From CAYTEO01 sp964436825 (GTDB lineage: Bacteria; Krumholzibacteriota; Krumholzibacteriia; LZORAL124-64-63), in the NCBI GenBank assembly GCA_964436825.1, contig CAYTEO010000003.1:1-64000 (forward strand): a stretch of DNA of 64,000 nucleotides, read 5' to 3'. Within the stretch, counting starts at the first letter, position 1, and every line of letters begins with the position of its first letter. Positions 31,826-39,661 of this stretch are shown piece after piece. Made by a program: the position numbers and the translations under genes. The notes beneath the pieces were generated by a model. It saw nothing but the letters and a program-made list of their open reading frames with translations, did not search any database and was not told the origin of the DNA.

Positions 31826-34306
31826 TCAGGCCTCCGGGGCGTTGGTGGCCAGAGGAGCCGCAGGCGTGTCCTCCCCGTCGAGGGGCTCGGCGACGAAGAC
31901 CAGCTCTTTCTTGCCCATCGAGACGACCAGCCGGCAGTTGCTGCTCACCTCGCCGCGCAGGAGCCGCTCGCTCAGGGGATCCTCCACGTACTTCTGGATG
32001 GCCCGGCGCAGGGGGCGCGCCCCCTGGTCGGGGTCGTAGCCGACGCGGCAGAGGAAGTCCTTGGCGTCGTCCTGGAAGTCGAAGACGATGTTCATGTTCC
32101 GCAGCCGCGTGTTGACGTCGCGCAGGAGGATCTCGACGATCTGGCGCAGGTCGCTCCGGTCGAGGGAACGGAAGAAGATCAGCTCGTCGACCCGGTTGAG
32201 GAACTCGGGGCTGAAGGTCCGCTTCAGGTCCTCGTCGATGACCGCGTGGAGGCGGCTCTCGGTGGCCTTCCGCTCCTCCGAGCCGAACCCGAGGGCCTTG
32301 CTCTCCTTGGCGCGGCGGCTGCCCACGTTGCTGGTCATGATCAGGACCGTGTTCTTGAAGTCGACGGTCCGGCCGAAGCTGTCGGTCAGCTGGCCGTCCT
32401 CGAGGACCTGCAGCAGGATGTTGTAGACGTCGTGGTGGGCCTTCTCGATCTCGTCCAGCAGGACGACCGAGTACGGCTTGCGGCGGACCTTCTCGGTCAG
32501 CATCCCGCCCTCGTCGTAGCCGACGTAGCCCGGAGGCGCGCCGACCAGGCGCGAGACGGAGAACTTCTCCATGTACTCGGACATGTCGACGCGGATCAGG
32601 GCACTCTGGTCGCCGAAGAGGAACTCGGCCAGCCGTCGCGCGACCTCCGTCTTGCCGACGCCGGTCGGACCCAGGAAGAGGAACGAGCCGATGGGCCGGC
32701 GCGGGTCGCGCAGGCCGGCACGGTTGCGCCGGATCGCCTTGGAGACGGCGTCGAGGGCCGCGTCCTGGCCGATGACCCACTTGCGCAGCTCCTCCTCCAT
32801 GCGCAGCAGCTTGCGGGTCTCCTCCTCCTCGACCTCGCTGACGGGGATGCCGGTCATGTCGGAGATGACCCGGCAGACCATCCGCACGTCGACGATGGCC
32901 GTCGTGTCGCCGGCCTCCACCTGCCAGGTCTTCTTCAGCTCGGCCAGGCGCCGCTTCAGCTCCTTCTCCTGGTCCCGGAAGCCGGCCGCCTTCTCGAATT
33001 CCTGGGCCTGGATGGCGGCCTCCTTCTCCCGGACGATCTCCTGGAGCTGGTTCTCCAGCTCACGCAGGTTGGGCGGGACGACGGCCATGGACAGGCGGGC
33101 CCGCGAGCCGGCCTCGTCGATGACGTCGATCGCCTTGTCCGGCAGGGCGCGGCCGCTGATGTAGCGGTTGCTCAGCCAGACGGCGGCGCGGATCGCCTCG
33201 TCCTCGAACTTGACCCGGTGATGGGCCTCGTAGCGGTCCCGGAGGCCGAACAGGATGGCGACCGTCTCCTCCTCCGTCGGCGGGTTGACGATCACGGTCT
33301 GGAAGCGCCGGTCCAGGGCGCCGTCCTTCTCGATGAACTTGCGGTATTCGTCCATCGTCGTGGCGCCTATGCACTGGATCTCGCCCCGGGCCAGGGCCGG
33401 CTTGAGCATGTTGGAGGCGTCGATGGCCCCCTCGGCCCCGCCGGCGCCGACGATGGTGTGCAGCTCGTCGATGAACAGTATGATGTCGTCGTTCTCGCGG
33501 ATCTCCGCCATGATCTGCTTCAGGCGTTCCTCGAACTGACCGCGATACTTCGTTCCGGCGACGACACTTGCCAGATCGAGCGTGATCAGTTCCTTGCCCC
33601 GCAGCGTCGACGGGATCTTCCCGTCGTTGATCCGCTGGGCCAGTCCCTCGACGATGGCGGTCTTGCCCACGCCGGGCTCGCCGATCAGCACCGGGTTGTT
33701 CTTCTTGCGCCGCGAGAGGATCTGGACGACCCGCTCGATCTCCCGGTCCCGGCCGATGGTCGGGTCCAGCTTCCCCTCGCGGGCCATCTCGGTCAGGTTG
33801 CGTCCGAACTGGTCCAGCATGGGGGTCTCGGGACGGGCGGTCGACACCTCCCGGTCGGGCCGGCGCTCGGCCGTGCCCAGCATCTTGAGGATCTCGCGAC
33901 GGACCCGCTCGTGGTCGGCCCCCAGCTCGGTCAGCACGCGGGCGGCGACCCCCTCCCCCTCCTTGATCAGGGCCAGCAGCAGGTGCTCCGTCCCCACGTA
34001 GTTGTGGTTGTGGATGCGGGCCTCGTCGATCGACAGCTCCAGGACCCGCTTGGCGCGGGGCGTGAAGGGGATCTCGCCGATGGTGATCGTGCCGCTCTGG
34101 GGGCTGATGATCTCCTCGATCGACTGCTGGATCTGGACGAAGTCGATGCCGAGACGCTGCAGCACCCGCGCGGCGATCCCCTCTCCCTCCCGGATGATGC
34201 CCAGCAGCAGGTGCTCGGTGCCGATGTAGTCGTGCTGCATCCGGCCCGCCTCGTCGCGGGCCAGGAACAGGACCTTGCGGACACGCTGAGTGAATCGATC
34301 GTTCAT
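31826..34306 (-). CDS. clpC: ATP-dependent Clp protease ATPase subunit ClpC
   Basis: 826-aa HSP100 unfoldase that feeds ClpP. Two Clp-N repeats (IGTEHLLLGIIREGEG, VGTEHLLLALIKEGEG), first Walker A GEPGVGKT at about 209-216, a UVR-like middle segment (QEIVREKEAAIQAQEFEKAA), second Walker A GPTGVGKT at about 546-553, and the C-terminal domain with DPDQGARPLRRAIQKYVEDP. The start at 34306 is preferred over ATG 34321 because GGAGG lies 8 bases before it. No mcsAB or ctsR genes lie next to it. Confidence 0.96.
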   Translation of the reverse strand: MNDRFTQRVRKVLFLARDEAGRMQHDYIGTEHLLLGIIREGEGIAARVLQRLGIDFVQIQQSIEEIISPQSGTITIGEIPFTPRAKRVLELSIDEARIHNHNYVGTEHLLLALIKEGEGVAARVLTELGADHERVRREILKMLGTAERRPDREVSTARPETPMLDQFGRNLTEMAREGKLDPTIGRDREIERVVQILSRRKKNNPVLIGEPGVGKTAIVEGLAQRINDGKIPSTLRGKELITLDLASVVAGTKYRGQFEERLKQIMAEIRENDDIILFIDELHTIVGAGGAEGAIDASNMLKPALARGEIQCIGATTMDEYRKFIEKDGALDRRFQTVIVNPPTEEETVAILFGLRDRYEAHHRVKFEDEAIRAAVWLSNRYISGRALPDKAIDVIDEAGSRARLSMAVVPPNLRELENQLQEIVREKEAAIQAQEFEKAAGFRDQEKELKRRLAELKKTWQVEAGDTTAIVDVRMVCRVISDMTGIPVSEVEEEETRKLLRMEEELRKWVIGQDAALDAVSKAIRRNRAGLRDPRRPIGSFLFLGPTGVGKTEVARRLAEFLFGDQSALIRVDMSEYMEKFSVSRLVGAPPGYVGYDEGGMLTEKVRRKPYSVVLLDEIEKAHHDVYNILLQVLEDGQLTDSFGRTVDFKNTVLIMTSNVGSRRAKESKALGFGSEERKATESRLHAVIDEDLKRTFSPEFLNRVDELIFFRSLDRSDLRQIVEILLRDVNTRLRNMNIVFDFQDDAKDFLCRVGYDPDQGARPLRRAIQKYVEDPLSERLLRGEVSSNCRLVVSMGKKELVFVAEPLDGEDTPAAPLATNAPEA

Positions 34307-34367
34307 CGGCTGCGCCTCCATTCGCAGTGCACGGTCGGGTCCACCGGGATCGTCCCGGCGTCAGCCT

Positions 34368-34395
34368 ACAATATACGGAAGCCTGACGACGGCAA
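34368..34395 (-). promoter_or_regulatory. Promoter of clpC
   Basis: TTGCCG (34395-34390), 16 bases, TATTGT (34373-34368) on the minus strand, with TATATT overlapping as another -10 choice. A small hairpin (CCGGGA/TCCCGG, 34344-34358) is in the leader. No CIRCE element is seen. Confidence 0.5.
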
Positions 34396-34437
34396 CCACC
34401 GGCCGCTTCCGTCTCGTGATCGACCACCGGTCGTTTC
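34394..34437. repeat. Two direct repeats at the clpC promoter
   Basis: AACCACCGGCCGCTTC (34394-34409) and GACCACCGGTCGTTTC (34422-34437) agree at 12 of 16 positions with 28-base spacing. One copy reaches into the -35 box. They could be operator sites for a clpC regulator. Confidence 0.45.
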
Positions 34438-34461
34438 GCTTGAGGAGTGATGCCGATCGTG

Positions 34462-35136
34462 TCAGCGGCGGTCCAGCCGGCCGTCGCGCAGCACCAGGGT
34501 GCGGTCGGAGCGCCCCGCCAGCTCCGGGTCGTGGGTGACGATGATCATGGCGCAGCCGCTGTCGCGGCCCAGCTCCAGCATCAGGTCGGCCAGCTCGCGG
34601 CTGCGGGGTCGGTCCAGGTTCCCGAACGGCTCGTCGGCGAAGACGACGGCCGGGCGGTTCATGAAGGCCCGGGCCACGGCCACCCGCTGCTGCTCGCCGC
34701 CGGACAGCTCGCCGGGAAGGTGGCCGGCCCGGTCGGCCAGCCCCAGCCGCTCCAGCAGCTCGCTTGCCCGCCGACGGGCGCCGGCGTCGTCGCCCCCCCG
34801 CAGGCGGACCGGCAGCAGCAGGTTCTCCAGGGCGGTGAAGTCGGGCAGCAGGAAGTGGAACTGGAAGACGAAGCCGGCGTGCTCGCGCCGCCAGTCGCTC
34901 CACTGGCGGGCGGTGTACGCGGCCAGGGAGGCGTCGCGGAACAGCAGCTCCCCTCCGTCGGGAGCGTCCAGGCCGCACAGGACGTTCAGCAGGGTGCTCT
35001 TGCCGGCGCCGCTGGGACCGACGACGGCCACGACCTCGCCCTCGGCCAGTTCCAGGTCGCAGCCGCGCAGCACGTCCACCCGCCCGTGACTGTGCGGGAA
35101 GCTCTTGACCAGTCCGCGGGCGGTGAGCAGCGCCAT
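34462..35136 (-). CDS. lolD: LolD-type ABC transporter ATPase
   Basis: 224 aa. Walker A VGPSGAGKSTLLNVL, Q-loop region FVFQFHFLLPDFTALEN (the LLPDFTALEN sequence is characteristic of LolD), signature LSGGEQQRVAVARAF, Walker B VVFADEPFGNLD, H-loop VTHD. Powers release of outer-membrane lipoproteins from the inner membrane. Eight bases after the permease gene. Confidence 0.93.
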   Translation of the reverse strand: MALLTARGLVKSFPHSHGRVDVLRGCDLELAEGEVVAVVGPSGAGKSTLLNVLCGLDAPDGGELLFRDASLAAYTARQWSDWRREHAGFVFQFHFLLPDFTALENLLLPVRLRGGDDAGARRRASELLERLGLADRAGHLPGELSGGEQQRVAVARAFMNRPAVVFADEPFGNLDRPRSRELADLMLELGRDSGCAMIIVTHDPELAGRSDRTLVLRDGRLDRR

Positions 35137-35144
35137 CGTCCCTC

Positions 35145-36395
35145 CTAGGTGTAGCGGATGATCTCCATGGGCCGTGTCCGCGCCGCCTCGCCGCTGGGCA
35201 CCAGGGTCGCCAGCAGGGTGATGCCCAGCGCCACGACGGCCACCAGCAGGAAATCCGCCGTCTGGGCCACGACCGGGACGTGGTCGATGAAGTAGACGTC
35301 GCCCGGCAACGGGATCCCGACCCTGTCCAGGAAGAGGTACCCGCCCAGCCCCAGCAGCGTGCCGAGCAGGACGCCGACGCCGCCGACGACCAGGCCGGTC
35401 GCCAGGAAGATGCCGCGGATCTGCCCCGGCCGCGCACCCATGGCCAGCAGGATCCCGATCTCCCGCCGGCGCTCCCCGACCATCATCGTCAGGATGCCGA
35501 TGATGTTGAAGGCGGCCACCAGGACGATCAGCGCCAGCAGCAGGAACATGACGACCTTCTCGATCCGGACCCACTGGAAGAGGTTCCGGTTCAGGTCGAT
35601 CCAGTCGTTGCAGTGGTAGTCGAACCGGCCCAGGGCCCGCGCGATGGCGTCGGCCACGGCCGGGGCGGCCATCATGTCGGCCACGCGCACCCCCACGGCC
35701 GTGGCGCCGCCGGGCGCGTAGCCGAAGAAGTCGCGCGCCTGGTCCAGGTTCATGTAGATGAACCGCGAGTCGAAGTCGTACATGCCGGTCTCCAGCAGGC
35801 CGGCCACGACGAAACGCCTGTTCTCCGCCTCCATCCGCTGCAGGTCCAGCTCGCCCCGGGGGGCGGTGATCACCAGGGTGTCGCCCAGGCCCAGGTAGAG
35901 GGCTCCGGCCAGGTCGGCCCCGACGACGATCGCCGGCACCTCCGTCTCGCCGCGCAGCGCCGCCAGGGAACGCTCCACCGGCCGCAGGTGCCGGCGCAGG
36001 GGCGTGACCCCCTCCTGCAGGTCCGGTTCGATCCCCCAGACGACGGCGCCGACGTGCTGGGCCGGCAGGTCGCCCAGCCGGTAGCTGGCGATGACCTCCT
36101 GGCGGACGAACGGCGCCGCGGCGACCACGCCGTCGACGGCGCCGATGCGGTCCAGGTCCCGGCCCAGGTCGGTGAAGCCCTCCGGGCGGGTGCACAGGAC
36201 GGTCACCATGGGCATGTTGTCCACGAAGGTCCGGCGCAGCTCCAGGTGGAAGCCGTTCATGATGGCCAGGGTCAGGTCCAGGACCATGACACCCAGGGCG
36301 ATGCCGGCGACGGCCGTCACCGTCACCCGGTTCAGCAGGCGCGGGCCGCGGCGGCTGCGCAGGTAGCGTCCGGCGATGTAGGCGGCGAAGCGCAC
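35145..36395 (-). CDS. lolC: LolC/LolE-type lipoprotein-releasing permease
   Basis: 416 aa, GTG start with GGGAGGAC. MacB/FtsX-like topology: one N-terminal membrane helix (about 22-46), a large periplasmic domain, then three helices (about 275-300, 325-350, 372-400). FAAYIAGRYLRSRRG and VRIEKVVMFLLLALIVLVAA followed by FNIIGILTMMVGERRREIGI match LolC/E. Only one permease gene is present, suggesting a homodimeric LolF-like arrangement (inference). Confidence 0.92.
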   Translation of the reverse strand: MRFAAYIAGRYLRSRRGPRLLNRVTVTAVAGIALGVMVLDLTLAIMNGFHLELRRTFVDNMPMVTVLCTRPEGFTDLGRDLDRIGAVDGVVAAAPFVRQEVIASYRLGDLPAQHVGAVVWGIEPDLQEGVTPLRRHLRPVERSLAALRGETEVPAIVVGADLAGALYLGLGDTLVITAPRGELDLQRMEAENRRFVVAGLLETGMYDFDSRFIYMNLDQARDFFGYAPGGATAVGVRVADMMAAPAVADAIARALGRFDYHCNDWIDLNRNLFQWVRIEKVVMFLLLALIVLVAAFNIIGILTMMVGERRREIGILLAMGARPGQIRGIFLATGLVVGGVGVLLGTLLGLGGYLFLDRVGIPLPGDVYFIDHVPVVAQTADFLLVAVVALGITLLATLVPSGEAARTRPMEIIRYT

Positions 36396-36417
36396 GTCGT
36401 CCTCCCGCGACGGCCGG

Positions 36418-37908
36418 TCAGCCGTCGCGCCCCTCCTCGGGGCGCATGGCCGGGAAGAGCAGGACGTCCCGGATGGAGTGGCTGTCGGTCAGCAGCATGA
36501 CCAGGCGGTCCAGGCCCACCCCCAGGCCGCCGGTCGGTGGCATCCCCACCTCCAGGGCCTCCAGGTAGTCCTCGTCCAGCACCTGGGCCTCGTCGTCCCC
36601 CTTGGCCCGCAGGTCCATCTGGGCGAGGAAGCGGCGACGCTGCTCCAGCGGGTCGTTCAGCTCGGAGAAGGCGTTGCAGACCTCGAAGCCGGCGATGAAG
36701 GCCTCGAACCGCTCGACGACCCGGGGGTCGTCCCGGTGCTGCTTGGCCAGGGGCGAGATCTCCCGGGGATGGTCCATGACGAAGGTCGGCTGGATCAGCT
36801 CGGGCTCGACCAGCTCGCCGAACAGCTCGTCCAGCAGCTTGCCGGTCCCGGCGCCGGGCGCCGGCTCGATGCCGTGCCGGCGGGCCAGCTCGCGGACGCC
36901 GGCCTCGTCGAGAGCGGCCACGTCGACGCCGGTCTTCTCGCTCAGGGCGTCCAGGAAGCGGAGGCGGCGGAAGCCGCCCGCGAAATCGATCTCCGTGCCG
37001 CCGTAGACGATCCGGCCGTCTTGCCCGAACCGCTCCACCAGCCGCAGCATCAGCCGCTCGAACAGGTCCATCATGTCGTGGTAGTCCCAGTAGGCGGCGT
37101 AGCACTCCATCATCGTGAACTCGGGGTTGTGGGTCCGGTCCATCCCCTCGTTCCGGAAGTCCTTGCAGAACTCGAAGACCCTCTCGAGGCCGCCGACGAC
37201 CAGGCGCTTGAGGTAGAGCTCGTCGGCGATCCGCAGGTAGAGGGTCATGTCCAGGGCGTGGTGGTGGGTCTTGAACGGCCGCGCCGTCGCTCCCCCGTAG
37301 AGGGGCTGCAGGATCGGGGTCTCCACCTCCAGGAACTGCTCCTCCAGCAGGAACCGGCGGACCGTCTCCAGGATGGCCGAGCGGCGCCGGAAGCGCTCCC
37401 GGGTCTCCAGGTTCATGATCAGGTCCAGGTACCGCTTGCGGCTCTTCAGCTCCAGGCCCAGGTCGTGGTACTTCTCCGGCAGCGGCCGGAGCGACTTGGC
37501 CAGCAGCTGGTACTCCTGGACCTGGACGGTCAGCTCGCCGGTGCGGGTCCGGAACAGGGTGCCGGCGACGCCGATGATGTCGCCGATGTCGAGCAGCTTC
37601 TTGAAGAAGCGGAACGCCTCGTCCCCCAGGTCGTCGCGACGGACGTAGATCTGGATCTTGCCCGGCCCGTCGTAGAGGGGGATGAAGATGGTCCGGCCGG
37701 CCACCCGCTTGGCCATGACCCGGCCGGCGACCCGCACGACCGTCCCGCTCTCGGTCAGCTCCTGCTCCTGTTCGCGCAGCTCGGCGCTGGTGTGCGTCCG
37801 CTCGTAGCGGTACGGGAAGGGATCGATCCCGGCCGCCTGCAGCTCCTCGAGCTTGCGCAGGCGCTCGGCCACCAGGCGGTGGATGTTGCGGTCGGGCGTC
37901 TCTGCCAC
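36418..37908 (-). CDS. lysS: Lysyl-tRNA synthetase, class II
   Basis: 496 aa, GTG at 37908 with GGAGG 6 bases upstream. N-terminal OB-fold (VRVAGRVMAKRVAGRTIFIP), motif 1 around FLEVETPILQPLYGGATARP, motif 2 FRNEGMDRTHNPEFTMMECY, motif 3 GGLGVGLDRLVMLLT. Charges tRNA-Lys. Located 14 bases after prfB. Confidence 0.97.
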   Translation of the reverse strand: MAETPDRNIHRLVAERLRKLEELQAAGIDPFPYRYERTHTSAELREQEQELTESGTVVRVAGRVMAKRVAGRTIFIPLYDGPGKIQIYVRRDDLGDEAFRFFKKLLDIGDIIGVAGTLFRTRTGELTVQVQEYQLLAKSLRPLPEKYHDLGLELKSRKRYLDLIMNLETRERFRRRSAILETVRRFLLEEQFLEVETPILQPLYGGATARPFKTHHHALDMTLYLRIADELYLKRLVVGGLERVFEFCKDFRNEGMDRTHNPEFTMMECYAAYWDYHDMMDLFERLMLRLVERFGQDGRIVYGGTEIDFAGGFRRLRFLDALSEKTGVDVAALDEAGVRELARRHGIEPAPGAGTGKLLDELFGELVEPELIQPTFVMDHPREISPLAKQHRDDPRVVERFEAFIAGFEVCNAFSELNDPLEQRRRFLAQMDLRAKGDDEAQVLDEDYLEALEVGMPPTGGLGVGLDRLVMLLTDSHSIRDVLLFPAMRPEEGRDG

Positions 37909-37922
37909 GGCTGCCTCCGATC

Positions 37923-39030
37923 TCAGGTCGCGGCGCTGCTGTTGCGGCGCAGGTAGGCTTCGATGAACGGCTCCAGCTCGCCGTCCAGGACGGCGGTCGC
38001 GTTGCCGGTCTCCCACTCGGTGCGGTGGTCCTTGACCTTGGTGTAGGGGTGCAGGACGTAGGAGCGGATCTGGCTGCCCCAGGCGATCTCCATCTTCTCC
38101 TCCTCCAGCTCCGCCCGCTTCTGTCGCTCCTCCTCCAGGGCCCGCAGGTAGAGCTTGGCCCGCAGCATGGTCATGGCGGCCTCGCGGTTGCGGATCTGGG
38201 AGCGCTCGTTCTGGCACTGGACCACGATCCCCGTCGGCAGGTGGGTGATGCGGACCGCCGAGTCGGTCTTGTTGACGTGCTGGCCGCCCGCCCCGCTGGC
38301 CCGGTAGGTGTCGATCCGCAGGTCCTTCTCGTCGATCTCCACCTCGACGTCGTCCTCCACCAGGGGATAGACGAAGACGGACGCGAACGAGGTGTGGCGG
38401 CGGCTCTGGGCGTCGAACGGCGAGATGCGGACCAGGCGGTGGACACCCGACTCGCTCTTGAGGTAGCCGTAGGCGAAGTCGCTCTTGATCTCGAGCGTGG
38501 CGCTCTTGATCCCGGCCTCCTCGCCGGCCTGCAGGTCGATGACGCGGTACTCCATGCCGTTGCGCTCCAGGTACCGCTTGTACATGCGCAACAGCATGGC
38601 GGCCCAGTCCTGGCTCTCGGTCCCCCCCGCGCCGGGATGGATCTCCAGCAGGGCGCCGCGGGCGTCGTCGGGGCCGCTGAGCAGGAAGCGGGTCTCCAGC
38701 CGGTCGATCTCGCGGGTCAGGGCGGCGACGCCGCGCTCCGCCTCGGCCAGCATCTCCTGGTCGCCCTCCTCCTCGGCCAGCTGGAGCATGACGTCCAGTT
38801 CCTCGACGTGGCCGTCCACCTTCTCCAGGGGCTCGAGCCACCCCTTCAGGACCCGCATGCGCCGCAGGACCTTCTCGGACTCCTCCCTGTCCTGCTGCCA
38901 GAACTCGGGCGAGGCCTGCTTTTCCTGGAGGCGGGCGTACTCCTGGCTCAGGGCAGGCAGGTCAAAGCCCCTCCTTCAGGCGGGCCAGCCGTTGCTGCTG
39001 GACCTGCAGCAGTTCACGCGTCTCGTTCAT
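37923..39030 (-). CDS. prfB: Peptide chain release factor 2 (programmed +1 frameshift)
   Basis: Recognises UGA and UAA stops. Translation starts at ATG 39030 and reads 22 codons to an in-frame TGA at 38964-38962. After a +1 shift at CTT-T it continues with GAC (38963) to the stop at 37923, giving 368 aa, the normal RF2 length. The second part contains ESGVHRLVRISPFDAQSRRH, the GGQ loop ASGAGGQHVNKTDSAVRI, and RNREAAMTMLRAKLY. The start overlaps the 3' end of coaE by 17 bases. An annotation starting within the second frame would lose the first 57 residues. Confidence 0.96.
38962..38976 (-). promoter_or_regulatory. RF2 programmed frameshift site
   Basis: On the minus strand AAGGAGGGG-CTT-TGA-C: an internal Shine-Dalgarno-like AGGAGGGG sits right before the slippery CTT codon, which is followed by UGA and C. 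This is the classical autoregulatory signal: low RF2 makes the ribosome pause at UGA and shift. Confidence 0.95.
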
Positions 39031-39661
39031 CGGCACCTCCGGTGCTGGCGAACAGTCCGTGCTCGTGGAGCAGGCGACGCACGGCGGCGCGCAGGCTCGC
39101 CGGCCCGCCGCTGTTGTCCAGGGCGACGTCCGCCCGGCGGAACGCCGCCTCCAGGGGGCGCTGGCTGGCGATCCGGGCCCGGGCCTCTTCCGGCGTCAAC
39201 CGGCCCGAGGCGGCCAGCCTCTCCAGGCGGAGCCTCTCGGGGGCCGTCACCACGACGACCAGGTCCACCGGCCCCCAGGGCGGTAGCCGAAAGTACACGG
39301 CGGCCTCGACGACCGCAAGGGGCGGCAGCGGGTCGCGCCGGGCGGCCGCGGCGACCGCCTCGCCGATCCTGGCCGCGAGCCGGGGGTGGGTCACCGACTC
39401 CAGCCAGGCCAGCTCGCCGGGATCGGCGAAGACCCGCCGGGCGACGGCCGCACGGTCCACCTCGCCGCCGGCGAGGATCCCCGGCCCCCAGCGGTCGCGC
39501 AGCGCGGCGACGACGTCGGGGTCGCGCAGGACCGCGTGGCCGAGCCGGTCGGCGTCGACGACGGCCGCCCCGCGGTGGGCGAACTCCTCGACCGCCAGCG
39601 ACTTGCCGGCGCCGATGGGGCCGGTGACGACCCAGCAGGGAAGCCGCGGCCGGTCAGGCAT
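39014..39661 (-). CDS. coaE: Dephospho-CoA kinase
   Basis: Last step of coenzyme A synthesis. 215 aa. Walker A WVVTGPIGAGKSLAVEEFA, then VVDADRLGHAVLRDP, GELAWLESVTHPRLAARI, VVEAAVYFRL, and the lid ASGRLTPEEARARIASQRPL. Overlaps polA by 8 bases and prfB by 17. Confidence 0.95.
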   Translation of the reverse strand: MPDRPRLPCWVVTGPIGAGKSLAVEEFAHRGAAVVDADRLGHAVLRDPDVVAALRDRWGPGILAGGEVDRAAVARRVFADPGELAWLESVTHPRLAARIGEAVAAAARRDPLPPLAVVEAAVYFRLPPWGPVDLVVVVTAPERLRLERLAASGRLTPEEARARIASQRPLEAAFRRADVALDNSGGPASLRAAVRRLLHEHGLFASTGGADERDA

